A DNA stretch of 64,000 nt, from assembly GCA_020726505.1 (NCBI GenBank), contig JAHLEZ010000002.1, forward strand, positions 4,030,001-4,094,000, written 5' to 3'. Position numbers and translations under genes: made by a program. Below the pieces are notes generated by a model. It had not been told where the DNA came from and made no database searches. It saw nothing but the letters and a program-made list of their open reading frames with translations. Of this stretch, positions 46,001-57,147 are shown piece after piece (the stretch's first letter is position 1; every line of letters starts with the position of its first letter). The DNA is from Leptodontidium sp. MPI-SDFR-AT-0119. Taxonomy: Eukaryota > Ascomycota > Leotiomycetes > Helotiales > Leptodontidiaceae.

Positions 46001-49000
46001 TTTGATGTGTTTGGGAGGAAAGTGGCAAAGAGGTAGCTGTTGTAGAGGGGACAAGTGTCTGAGGTAGCTTGAGAGGGAGGTTGTAAGTGAGTGAGCTTGA
46101 GATGAGACGAAATTGTGACTTTGGAGTTATTGCTGTGTTGTGATGAGTAGTGCAAGATAGATTGGTAGCAAGCGGACGAAGGCTCTTATACCCTCCCTAC
46201 CTTGCTTCGCCTTCCCCCTCTTCCCCATCGAGTCACTGCTGAAAAAGCTTTCATCCTTCACGATGTTTCGACGCCTGGACAGCTTGCCTACAGAAATTGG
46301 TAGTCGGGCCCTCGGCTCCCTGGGCTAAGACCAGACGGTGCGGTGAGTGGCTCGCTTGGCGGGGCGATTTCGTAACAGAAGGTTGCGCGTGATGTTTGAT
46401 TTGGTAAATATTACCCCCAGGAAACTGATGACTGGATCGTCTGGATCGCCCAGGGATGTTCTAACAACATCGCGAGATTTCGTCAGCGTTTCTGCTTGCT
46501 GGTTTTCTCGGCTTCCTCGCCCTTTCCTTGCCTTGCCCTGCGCTGCCTTGCCTGGTCTTTCTTTTGCGCTGGCCGCGGTGAGTGAGTGAGGTGTGCAAAT
46601 TAATGGCATGACCAAGCCCCGGACGACCAGATTCCAGGACGTGGCAACGTGCTCAGAGCAACGGAAGACATCATTTGACCAGCGGTAAAATTGCTCATGG
46701 CGATGGATGATGTGCTCCTGACAGTCCAGTCAAGTCCGTATTTTCGAGAGCCTTGATGAGCGTGAGGCGTCTAATGTTTGATTACTCTGGTTTCCTATGT
46801 CGACATCATTTGGATTTATCCTGCATGATCAATTGCCCTCGGGATCTAATTCTCATCCTCATCCTCATTCCCATCCATTCAGGTTCTTGAAGGCGCTGAG
46901 TGAGCCAGACAGCGCGCCAGCAGTGGCAGTCAGTTCCATTGTGCACCGAAATGTTCAAAAGTGCATGGCATCCAGGATGCAGCTCTCCATAATTCGGCCC
47001 ACCAGCCAGTGAAAACTCTGAGAGCCTAAAATAAGTCGATGCGATTTTCAGGTACGGGTTGGAAGTGCAGGTGACACGCATACCCGCCTGTAAGCGGAGA
47101 AGGGCCCGCCAGAGTAGATGGATGGAGTGGAAGGCAAGGGACAGGACGAGGAGAAACTAGCAACCGGGCTAACGGTGATGTAATTTTCTGGGGAAGAGGG
47201 CAAATTTTCACGCCGAGCCACCGTCAAACTTGGCAAGGCCCAAAGTGCCAGGTTGATGCGACCTGGCGAGATGGAGGTGGAGATGGATCCGTGAATGAAA
47301 ATATAGAGGGCGCTAAGGGGAAATCTTCATAGGGCTTGCTTGGCCATGACGGCGCTGGCGTTGTTCGAAATGCGGGGAAGCCGTGGCAGACTGGCAGTGA
47401 GTGGTGAAGCTCCAGCTGAAGGGAGGGAGCCCTCCCTCTTCATGTCCGCCTTCCGTGCATAATCTAGCGGTAAGGAACATTCGGAATCGAGCGATGTGCG
47501 CAGGTGGTCTAGAAAGGGTCTAGAAAGAGTCGACAGAGGTCATGAGGATGGTTGTACAAAGACCAGCTGAGGTTGTTGTCAATGCAAGGTCCGCGTTGGC
47601 GCCGCCTCCGGATTTCAGGTACGTGTGATACCAGGTCACAAGGAGCATGTACTGTTCTTTAACTTGATGATTAGTTTTATCCTGAGAGAGCGGTGTCGAG
47701 ACGCATTGGTCGAAATGGTACCAATCCCTGTGTGACAGCGGCAGCTTCGACCATTCAACTGTTTTCCCCTGATGATGAAGCGGGCAAGTCTGGTCAAGAG
47801 ACTTCTGGCGTATGCGCCGCATTCCATCGCTATGCCACCTACCTAACTTTGAATGAGATTTGGAATGCCCTTAATCTCGAACCAGAGGCTAGACTACCCG
47901 CAATGAAAGGGATTTGTAACTGGGCTACCTACCTCACTTCCGACTGGCCACAATAGTGATGTCGAAGTGCCTATGCAAACATTATACGCTTTCAATCCAC
48001 TTCAGCTTCTGCCGGAACATCAAGTATCGGACAACAAGATGAGATATCTCTACAATTGCGGAAAGACACAAATCGAGTTGTCCGCAAAGTAAGGTTGCTT
48101 TTACATCTCAGAATCCTAGAACTCGAAACACAGCCTACCGTGTCTGGAACAAGTTCTGTACTTTATTTCGAACTTCGTACACCGTGATCTTCAAGCAAAG
48201 GTAGTCTTCTACTTCTCAAACCTAACTGATTGGACCTCTTCACTATCATTGAAATCTCTCCTGCTGCTATTGATCATGTCAACAGGTGGATTGGGTGGTT
48301 TCTTTCCCTTTTATGCCCCAGGAGTTATTGATTCGTAGCCACATCGAAGACACCAAAAAGCTCATGTTTGACTGACGTAGAACTCCACTTGGTACATCAT
48401 CACAAAATAGCTGAAGGTCTTATTTCAGAGACCCTGGTTTATGGAACTTGGTATCGGGACATTCACCTCCAATAACAACGAGTACCACTCAGAATTGTGC
48501 AAGTCCGTGTCGCCGCATTCAATCACGTGTCCATGTCAAAGTGACGCTTGGCCTAGCCCATTCACTAGCGCCAACTAGCGCCAACTAGCGCGAACCACCG
48601 ATTTTTTTTGGGGTATATATTCTTGTCCCTCCCACTCCCTCTTCCAAAAAAACAGACCACACTTCAAAGAATCATTTCTAAAGTATGCGTCCTCTTCTGA
48701 GCTCCTTACAGTTGCCTCAGACTCACGCCTGCGACGATGAGTCCTTTCCTCGATGCCCTAGAGTGAAGCCTTTTCACTCTCGCACTGTCTGCAAAGATGG
48801 CGATCCCGGCTCTTTGGCTGGTGGTTGTATAGAGAGTGGTGATGATCTCGACCCTTTCCTTGTGTGCTTCGGCCATAGGGTCTGGGTGGGTGTTGATGGA
48901 TGACTGAGCAGTCCTTTCGTTTTGTTTTTCATTGCAAACTTTGATTTCTCAAGGTTGTGAAGAAGAATTGTTGTTACGCCTCGAGGACATGGCCTCGGGG

Positions 49001-49540
49001 AGGTGTCAACCACGTCACCTAAGACTGATCTTATTGATTGGGCTGGGTAAGCAAGAATTTTCCCAGCGCCCGGGGGAGGTGTGAAATGTTCTCCAGCTAC
49101 GATGAAGCCTCTGTGGGTGAGAAACAGCGTGGATTGAAAGGAAGGTGAATTAACGGCTGATAGGCACCTACCAGAGCGACTCTCGATACCTAGCCTACCA
49201 TAACACCTCATGCGTCCCTAAGCCATCTATCCACTTGCGCCTTCCACTTGATGCTCTGTCAGATACCCCATGAAGCTCCCCTCCTGAATTATCTACTCCG
49301 CCAACGTCTCCACGCCCGCCCACAGCCCTATGAAGATCAGCGACCGTGGTACACAAACCTCAAATCCCATTCGAAAGCTTGAAAGCTTCGACTGCTCTAG
49401 GAGTCCAGAATTTCGCGTAAAATTATACTTGTTTGCAGGTTTGTTATCTGGTTCCTATCTTGATGTTTCTAATCAAGGTGTCAGGAAAAGACAGTTCTTC
49501 ATCGATATCTCAACAGACCTTTGGTTCTGCTAAACATCTC
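46001..49540. other. Gene-poor spacer leading into accessory zone
   Basis: About 3.5 kb with no confident gene. Composition is mixed. At 48564-48593 there is a 10-bp direct repeat, followed by a TATA-like GGGGTATATATTC near 48610, a C/T-rich run, and a short 72-codon open frame from ATG 48685. That layout looks promoter-like, but the peptide has no recognisable domain. Near 48972 and 49195 there are short TGTTA and TAACA termini, without a matching target duplication. Confidence 0.35.
48564..48593. repeat. 10-bp direct repeat (ACTAGCGCCA), 3 copies
   Basis: Three successive copies, the last imperfect (ACTAGCGCGA). They lie about 40 bp upstream of a TATA-like motif, so they may be regulatory sites. 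Confidence 0.7.
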
Positions 49541-50526
49541 CCAGCTGAGCGTTTGCTCGAAGACTATACGACTATCGTCCACCATTATGTTCAGAACTGT
49601 ATCCAGACACACACGAAGTGCTCATCGAAAGGACCAATCAAGGCCGACCTAACATTGCAAGTGCTTTTTATTGCACACAACTCTGTTGCCTTAGTCCACC
49701 TACGGGATACTGTCGTCGAGCGTTACGTGACCTTGCGTCTTGCTGAGGACAGGAGCAGCTGGTGACCGCTGTACAAGAGAGCCTCGCTCAATGGTTGGAA
49801 ACATCCCGGGGGGCTGCCAAAGGCCAAGATGGTATCTACATTGCCGGAGGCTAAGGCTTCTCCTTTAATTGGATCGACTCGTTGTGAATAATTCTGGGCG
49901 ACATACAAGACTGGGAGAAAGAAACCCCGCGGATAGCGACCATCTACTTGAACAGTCACCTGGATATTGCTGCCACCAGCTCCTTTAATACACTGGGAGG
50001 ACGCGCCGTTCCTCGCAAGCTACCATCGCTTCATCCACTTCTTGGTCAGGAGCGTCACTGCGAAACAAGGCGATTCCTGCTCAATAACCAAGGCTCAGAT
50101 TGCTCACAGGTGTCTGTCAGACCGTTATTCCACCCGACACACGCCTGATTCACAGCTCCTAGTTACGCATTTGGATTTTCGCTGGACATCCGGACTTTCC
50201 CCTTGTTATCACGGACATGGGTATATCAAGAGCGCTCTCTGTCTCCTCGGACACTACATTTCCACTCAACAGAGATGATCATGGAATATAGTTCTCACCT
50301 GCGATGTGAGTGCATCAGGCTCGATACGTTTCCGTTGAAACCAGTCGACCTTAAGACTGCTTCGGATATGCATGCCTTGCGCTAATGGATTGGGGTCGTG
50401 GAGGAATACTTCGAGTTGGGCATTACGAAAGATTCAGATCGATTACCTGCAATACTTGGAGTGGCGACTCGGTTTCAACAGCGACTGGAAAGCCTATATC
50501 TATGGGAGATTAATCAGGCACGCTAG
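49541..50526 (+). pseudogene. Degenerate HET-domain (heterokaryon incompatibility) gene
   Basis: HET-domain proteins trigger cell death when unlike fungal individuals fuse. The order of HET blocks on the plus strand is preserved but broken. LRDTVVERYVTL in one frame leads into S-C-stop-G-Q-E-Q, which matches the usual SYCWG box, in another frame: a frameshift near 49737 and TGA where Trp is expected (49744). WIDSL-stop-IILGDIQDWEKE has TGA at the Cys position (49885). Next come YLNSHLDIAATSS, VRPLFHP with a TGA at 50146, LLSRTWVYQERSLSPRTLHF, and after a TAA at 50383 WIGVVEEYF and SDRLPAILGVATRFQQRL, ending at TAG 50524. From 49747 on the frame is constant, so mainly point mutations have destroyed it. 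The order and spacing make a false match unlikely. Upstream and downstream limits are not defined. Confidence 0.8.
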
Positions 50527-52634
50527 ATCTTGTGGCGAGTAACTCGACACGCATCTCTAGCAGCCGAATATCGACGACCTCGACCCCTTGGAGCAGTTCG
50601 GATGAGAAATCAGAAATTACGGCAAGTCTACCAAGAGACTGGGCCCAAATCAAGCCCGCTGACACGGCTTTCGACCCACAGTTATCTTCTTCTTGTCTGT
50701 ACGTTACATCAGTCAATGAAACGACCGCCACTAACCCCTAGAAAGAAGTTTTTCTCTTTCGAGTCTGCTAACTTTTCCGTTTTCTAGTAGACTTGTATGA
50801 GCATCTTGACTGCCTGCTTGACTAAATATAGGACAAATACAAGAGATTTGCTAATGCGATTGGGAGGGTTTCTCCTGATGTTCTGGCGCAAAGCGACGTC
50901 GCTCTGGAGAATCAGAAGCGATTGTGTTTCTCGAGGAAGACAACGGCTCATGTTCCCATGTTTGCGGGCGCGGTAACTGTTGAATTCTGCGAGAGTCAGT
51001 CCCGGGATGGCGCGTAAGGGGCTCTTGACTCCGGTGAGTATACATTCCACACTTTCCTTTTGAGGCAAAAAAAAAGAATGCTTGTAAGACTGAGGCATCA
51101 ATGGGTTGTAACGGTGTGACACGCTTCAAAGGTTCAAATGGGAGTTCGGTCATCCCAGGCGCGAGATAGAATCCTTCCAATGGCTAGGGTTCAGTATCCG
51201 TTGTTGCGACACCATCGTTTGGGAAGAGACTGAATTTGACTAGGCCGGAAGTGGCGAATACAGAGGTGTCAGGAAGAGTATTGATATTTGGAGAAGTGGA
51301 ACGAAGGGGTTGGAATAAGCGAGTAACTTAGCGAGAATGTAAACATGGCCGCGAATATTCCACTTAGCAATAATATGTGTGAAATTCATGAAACCTTAAG
51401 AACCTGTGAGATGTGTTTATATAGACTGATAGAGTAGGAGAGGCTCTGAAGAAGCTAGATAGTGCCAAAGTAGAAGTGATCGATTACTTTCCTGATGATC
51501 ATTTCGGCCGGCGCCAAGGCTCTCCAGTGTCAAATGTGTTGTGACTGATGCCGAGGCAAGTACTGCTTTTCGAGAGCGTTGAGCTTGAGGGGTGTTTGAA
51601 TAATGTGAAGAATTTAGACATGTCATCCACGCTTTTTGGACAATGATCTTCTCCTGCGAACTGATTCCTTCTAGTCACATAGACTCGTTTATCCAGTTCG
51701 TTTTCAAGTTTCTGCTCCTGGCTATTTGTAGCCCATAGGGTACCTACACTCATTTAAGCTTGCGTAAAGACCATGTTAGCCCTTTTAGATTCCAAATCAA
51801 GTACATGAATCTTTAGCCATCCCACTTTCCTCACTCATCTCGAAGATTGCCCCCCTCCCCCGGATCCCGTTCCGACGTTCAGCGGGAGGGGTACCCTCAC
51901 TCCGACTCCACGAGATCAAAAGGCGTAAGGCTCTCAAGGTACTAAGGGTTTTATATATTTGAATTTACTCGTATATCTGTTATGGAAGAGCTGACCTTGT
52001 ATGTATTTTAAAGTCTTCTAGTAGAGAGGATCGGAAGTAAACAAACCATATTTCTGAGGGGCAACGAATTTTCTGAGATACCGATTCTGGCTTCTCCGAC
52101 AACGTCGTGGTAGAAACTCATTGACTCAGTTCTGTTCCTCCTCTTCAACGGCGCCTTTCCGCAAAGAGTACCCATCACAGAGGTAGTGAATCATTATTAC
52201 ACGTGACTCGTCAACTAACACTCCGCAATTGCTCACATTCTCCTTCTGCCTAGAAATAGTTCCCTCATAATGGACACGCAACCTGTCATTACCTCCACAG
52301 TAAATTCGCACGAGACTTTCCTAGAGTTCAGAAGAAACAAGCAATATCAAGCCTAAGCCAAGGCATCGGTCCACCACGTCACGCATTCCTCGCTTCATAA
52401 GTTCGGCTCTGCCTTCCCCCAGGCTTCGACTCCCCGAGGCCTGCCTGCCCAGACCCACCAAACACTGCTGATACGCCCCCAAACGTGATCGCCAAATCAT
52501 AAGTCAAGCAATATCAAGCTCTGCTCCTCTTCTCTACAAGAGTATTTTTTTTTCTCTCTCCTCCAATCTACAAGCCTACGATTGATTGCCTCTTTATTTC
52601 TCCAACGATACTGACTAAATAGCGAGAAGTCAAA
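50527..52634. other. Spacer; possible tail of the HET relic and ZRC1 promoter
   Basis: About 2.1 kb. The first few hundred bases may hold the decayed C-terminal part of the HET gene (weak). The right end (about 52.3-52.63 kb) is C/T-rich and leads to the zinc transporter start. No intact gene was seen. Confidence 0.4.
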
Positions 52635-54462
52635 ATGGCACCACATACTCACGACCACAGCACATCTGACGGACATGGTCATGGTGCGGGTCACGACCAT
52701 ACACATGCTCACTCAAATGGCTTGAGCAAATCTACACGCTTGATGATCATCATTGGCATCTCTTTCTCTTTCTTCATTGCGGAGATTTCTGGTATTTCCC
52801 CTCTTTCGAACTGCAAATCACGTGATAAGGCGTTGGTCTTGTTGGCAGCTGGTGCGAGGCAGTTTGCTGACTTTGGGTGCTGCAGTTGGCTTCTACACGC
52901 ATTCATTGGCTCTGGTAGCTGATGCGTTCCATTATGTATGCTATACTTGTGGTGCATGTCACAAAAGAATCTTGCTAATGGGAGGGTCTTGCGCAGATGA
53001 ATGACTTGGTGGGATTCATTGTTGCTCTGATAGCTGTCAGGGTACGTTATGTTGTTTATATAGCTCTTGTGATATCACTAAAACTGCTATTAATTACTGG
53101 ATAGATTTCAATGAAAGAGAAGACTCCGAAAGGGCTTTCCTTTGGGTGGCAGCGAGCTCAGCTACTGGGTGCATTCTTCAATGGAGTCTTCCTACTGGTT
53201 AGTCTTCACTCCTGCAGTCCTGCTTCTTCGCCAAATATATACGGCCCAATATAATGTAACGAATTTGTTCTAACGTCAGTGCAGGCCCTCGGCGTCAGTA
53301 TCTTTTTGCAGTCTATCGAGAGATTCGTGTCTCTTGAAAGTAAATACACGGCCACTAATGGTGCTAGTACACGATGCTGATTTTGTGTTTAGGGGTCGAA
53401 AATCCTTTGCTTGTCTTAATAATGGGTTGTGTTGGTCTCACATTGAACATCATCAGTGCTATTTTCCTTCACGGTAAGGAATCCGGCTGCTCCCAGTGAC
53501 CCAGATTTTATTGACTGAATCACCACATCCAGAACATGACCACGGCCCCGCCTCAGTTCCAAATGTTGGAGACACAGATAGTGCGAGCGTCGAACTCACA
53601 GATGTATGTGGCTCTATTTTCATACAGTTCTTTGCCATGCTAACTTCCAAAGTCCCGAAACTCCCACAAAGATCACAGACATAAGGTCGATTCCAGCAAA
53701 GCTGGGCATGGCCACGACCTTGGCATGATGGGTGTCCTTATCCATGTTATTGGCGATGCTCTTAACAACATCGGTGTCATTATTGCCGCTGCTGTGATCT
53801 GGCAGGCCAAGTACGAGGGTCGTTTCTACGCCGATCCAGGAGTCAGTCTCGGCATTGCTATCATGATTTTCGCCAGCGCAATTCCACTAGGTAAAATTAC
53901 ATCTCTACTCTAACCTTTTCAAGAGACCGTATCTCTGGATTGGGACTAACAAAAGACAGTGAAGAGCAGCGGTTCGATCCTACTCGAATCCGTTCCCCTA
54001 GGCGTAAATCCGGATGACATCCAACACGACCTCGAAAAAGTTTCCAACGTACTTTCCATTCACGAACTACACGTCTGGAGACTTTCGCAGCATAAAGCTC
54101 TCGCCTCAGCACATGTGCTGACATCCGATGATTCGCTGAGCAATTTCATGGTGCAGGCCAAGCGCATTAATGAGTGTCTCCATGCATATGGTATTCATTC
54201 GACGACCCTGCAACCGGAACTCGTGAGTGAGAAGGAATTAGAAGGGAGGAGAAGTGGTGTGACTGGGAAGCGAAGTGATGAGCTCGAGGTGCCTGTGGCT
54301 GTGGAAAATGGCAAGGCTGTTGAGATGACTGCATCGACTACAACTGGGGAGGTCAATAAGGGGGTGGATGTGCGGAGGAGGGTTTTGAGTCAAGTGAATC
54401 TCGTGAAATGTCGAATTGCCTGCGGGACTGTCTGTGAGGGGTTCGCTTGTTGTGCGAAATAA
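52635..54462 (+). CDS. ZRC1: Vacuolar-type zinc transporter, CDF family (Zrc1/Cot1)
   Basis: Nine exons (52635-52791, 52886-52935, 52997-53041, 53105-53197, 53285-53339, 53393-53473, 53533-53603, 53686-53890, 53960-54462) give 419 aa, all phases consistent. CDF proteins exchange Zn2+ for H+, in yeast into the vacuole. The N-terminus is His-rich (HTHDHSTSDGHGHGAGHDH). Transport-site motifs of helices 2 and 5 are intact: HSLALVADAFHYMNDL and HVIGDALNNIG, each with the HxxxD pair. The PKGLSFGWQRAQLLGAFFNG block is typical of Zrc1/Cot1. A His-containing loop lies between helices 4 and 5, and the cytosolic domain contains LHVWRLSQHKALASAHV. The tail ends in a Cys-rich CRIACGTVCEGFACCAK, which may bind metal. 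The least certain junction is the acceptor at 53685. Confidence 0.9.
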
Positions 54463-54810
54463 AATGGACCGAGATACTGAAATACTAGTATTGCAATTCC
54501 AGGTTCTTCGCGAATTTCATTCCTATCCTGCCAAATGCATATTATGAACCTCAAACAAACTTCTCATGTATGACTTCAACGGTATACGTGCAAGCATAGG
54601 ATTAGGAGACGTGGTACTGTCTAGTGCTGTTATGTACTGAGACGTCCAGGCTGCCATCTGACCAAGCTCCGCCAATACTCATTCTACTTGGTCCCACAAT
54701 CTTCAGCAACTAACAGCTTCTGATAGCTGTAGGTGGCGTTACACCAACAGCATATAATTCATCCCATGTACTATTTATGCTCAGTCACCGGCGAGGCGAC
54801 CATACCTGTG
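54463..54810. other. Spacer between convergent ZRC1 and the rhodopsin-like gene
   Basis: A 348-bp stretch between two 3' ends. Nothing recognisable beyond presumed 3' UTRs. Confidence 0.5.
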
Positions 54811-55979
54811 CTAAACCGAAACCACTTGAATGACTTCTCGTCCATTGTTCCTACAATCCTCAGAGTGACTCCAGGAATGCAAAGCCCTCTCCTGGCTTGC
54901 TGTGGAGCCCTCTGCGCCCCTTGTGTTGTTGTCAGTCACGCGGAGTTGATGGGATCCATCGTGCTTGGTGTCATCGTGCCTGGTGTGGATTGTGGTCATG
55001 TCCAGCCATGTGCCTTTAAATATCGGCACTCCCCACTTATGCAACATCCTCTCAGCCGGGGACTTGAGGTAAGGACCGCAAGCTGCCGTGATAAGTACAA
55101 GCTCCTCAATTCTTGACCACAAAGCTACGTTGATCAAGGATCGAAGGCAATCGACGCTCGTAAGGTCGAAGGTGTGCATGTAGTACACTTTGACAACCGC
55201 CACGCCACCTGCAAAAAGTCCTAACGCCATCAAGAAAGCCATAAGAACCCGTTCAAGCATGGGCCTATGTAGAGTCCAGATAAATGTCATAGGCAGAAGA
55301 GCGAAGGCAAAATCGCAGACAATACCAGTTCCTACCCTTCGTTAGTATATTGTCACGATCTTAGCGCAACTTATAAATACCTACCAGCAAAGAGATACCC
55401 GTATATTTGCATCTGACGTGGACTCCAGCATTTGGCATCAGGAACCATATCCCACATAGCACGGAGAGGATGACATTGAATGAATTGGCAGACATTTGAA
55501 CCAAAAACGACAGCAACCTGAAGAACAATTGCGGACCACATGGGTATCTGCCATGCCATAGAACTTTTCAGTCGTAGAAGCATGCATGCAACCGAAATTC
55601 GAGCGAGCGAGGCGGTCCACAACCCGATAACATAGTAGCCGAAACTGTAGTGCAGAGCCTTCTCCTTGTCCTTTGAGTTAACAAAGAAGTCGTGCCGCCC
55701 CAATCCACTACTGCAGGCGGCAGCCATGAGGGAGAATACGGTGATCTCGATTGCCTACTAAATCAATGGGCAATCTACTTCGGGAATCATTGCGCAGTGC
55801 TCACGTACCACAGCCAATGCGATCATATAATCCTCAACAAGCAACTTGTAAATTGGACGTAAGCGTGTGTACAGTCGTAGTGAAAAGGCAATGAGAGCGA
55901 TGAGAAGGAGCATCGCACAAATGGCTAGGACTCGAGGTGCGGTGGTTGTGTCTCCGTCTGGAGGGGCATTTTCGTCCAT
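54811..55979 (-). CDS. Fungal rhodopsin-domain integral membrane protein
   Basis: Three exons on the minus strand (55979-55809, 55754-55385, 55331-54811) give 353 aa; introns are 54 and 53 bp, the second with a clear ACTAACG branch site. It belongs to the large ascomycete family of seven-helix proteins often labelled rhodopsin domain or related to Pth11-like proteins; no ligand is known for most. Helices are visible at VLAICAMLLLIALIAFSLRL, LVEDYMIALAV, FGYYVIGLWTASLARISVAC, IVLQVAVVFGSNVCQFI, GTGIVCDFAFALLPMTFIW, RVLMAFLMALGLFAGGVAVV and VALWSRIEELVLITAACGPYL. Typical family residues are C-x-P in CHPLRAMW and the final W-x-x-IE-x-x-V-helix. The C-terminal tail is hydrophilic. An upstream non-ATG extension to 56006 is ignored in favour of the ATG at 55979. 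The N-terminus lacks a CFEM domain. Confidence 0.82.
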
Positions 55980-56272
55980 ATCGTACGATGGCGAATTTAC
56001 AGCCAAGGCAGGGCTTTCAAGAGAGTGTTGTGGAGTTCCGTGGAAATTGAATCATTGATATATGGGGTTCACTACCGATCTAATAGGAGTTGCTATCTCT
56101 GTTCCCTCACTGCTGCAAGTGGAGTTTTGTGGCGCTTGCCACGGTACAGAAAACCCTGGAGACAGCACAGTCCTCAATGTTTTCACCCAGTGCCTCCTAT
56201 CTGGTATTCAGTGCAGCAAATGGGCCGGGCATTCTAAATATTTGTGTTATTGTAAGGGGTTTCATCCAATAG

Positions 56273-56396
56273 AGGGTTTAGCAACTCATTTTCCTGGTTT
56301 AAGACCTGGTTTGGACTCCTAAAACAGCAAGGTTGCCAATATTTGGCACGCCTTTTCCAGTCGTGCATAAACCAGGAGAACGGGTTGCTAAACCCT
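56273..56396. repeat. 124-bp imperfect hairpin element
   Basis: Two 29-bp arms (56273-56301 and 56368-56396) are inverted copies with three mismatches, all transitions, around a 66-bp centre. The left arm carries T, A and T where the right arm (reverse-complemented) carries C, G and C. This looks like a small non-autonomous transposon or its remnant, mutated by RIP-like change. No clear target duplication was found. Confidence 0.65.
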
Positions 56397-56612
56397 TCTA
56401 ATAGGTTGTGTTGAAGATGACAATGGACGAGACGAATGTAACCCAAGACATTGTGGGATACGACACATCAATTTCAGCAGCGGACAGAGCTAGGACTGTG
56501 GAATTATTTGTTGGTGTATCTCCTCAAGGAAAGAACGAGATGTGGTTCTCCGCGGGACCTTGATGACTCTTGACAGAGATTATGTGGCTTTACTAACGAG
56601 AGGCAATCACTA

Positions 56613-56804
56613 TGGAGGTACAGCGGTGAAGTATGGTAGAAAACAGGGGTCTAACCCAGACTCCTACTTAAGCCCAGATAAGTAATATAACCACATGATC
56701 TCAGTGTGCAATGTTTACATGTGGCTGAGAAAGCACCCCCTTTGAGCTAAGCCTTTACGTACTAGGACCCATGTTTTCTACCATGCTTAACCGCTGTGCC
56801 TCCG
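56613..56804. mobile_element. MITE of Tc1/mariner (pogo/Fot1) type, 192 bp
   Basis: Terminal inverted repeats of at least 33 bp (left arm from 56613, right arm ending 56804) match at 29 of 33 positions; three of the four differences are transitions. The element is bounded on both sides by TA (56611-56612 and 56805-56806), the target duplication of Tc1/mariner elements. The shared terminal sequence reads YGGAGGYACAGCGG inward. The interior lacks coding capacity and has a further small inverted repeat (CCACATG and CATGTGG). It is therefore a non-autonomous element needing a transposase from elsewhere. Confidence 0.85.
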
Positions 56805-56939
56805 TACTTCTAGTTACTAGGAAAACGTACTTTTACTGTTGACCCATTTTGACATTTAAGGGGTCTCAGCTACAGGTAGATGGTAGCCAGTGGAAGTCGC
56901 TACCGTGCTGTGCTGTGCGTGAAGAGGCGGAACACTAAT

Positions 56940-57142
56940 TGTCGGTTTACTAGGTAGTAAAGGGGTGATATCAAAAAGGTGGCACATAGCACGAAAACCT
57001 GTGGTTCGTATGCTTTGTTATGCCTTTTGTTTTGTACGTTTTTTCTAAGAAGGAGCTCGAGGGAGAGCTCCCTTATATGCTAGCTAGGAGGTCACGTGGT
57101 ACACGTAACCCCGGCATTCAGGCTTGACTATACATCCCAACA
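56940..57142 (-). mobile_element. Solo LTR of a retrotransposon, 203 bp, with 5-bp target duplication
   Basis: The unit starts TGTCGG and ends CCAACA on the plus strand (TGTTGG to CCGACA on the minus strand), giving the TG...CA ends of LTRs. It is flanked by the identical pentamer ctaat at 56935-56939 and 57143-57147. On the minus strand an internal CATATAAGG resembles the LTR TATA box, so this orientation is preferred. No internal domain, primer-binding site or second LTR is present, so it is a solo LTR left by recombination. Copia or gypsy origin cannot be decided; the TGTTGGGAT start is reminiscent of copia-type LTRs. Confidence 0.85.
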
Positions 57143-57147
57143 CTAAT

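Noticed and set aside
48972..49205. Possible LTR with TGTTA...TAACA ends
   Set aside because: No matching target duplication and no other LTR trait; ends could be chance.
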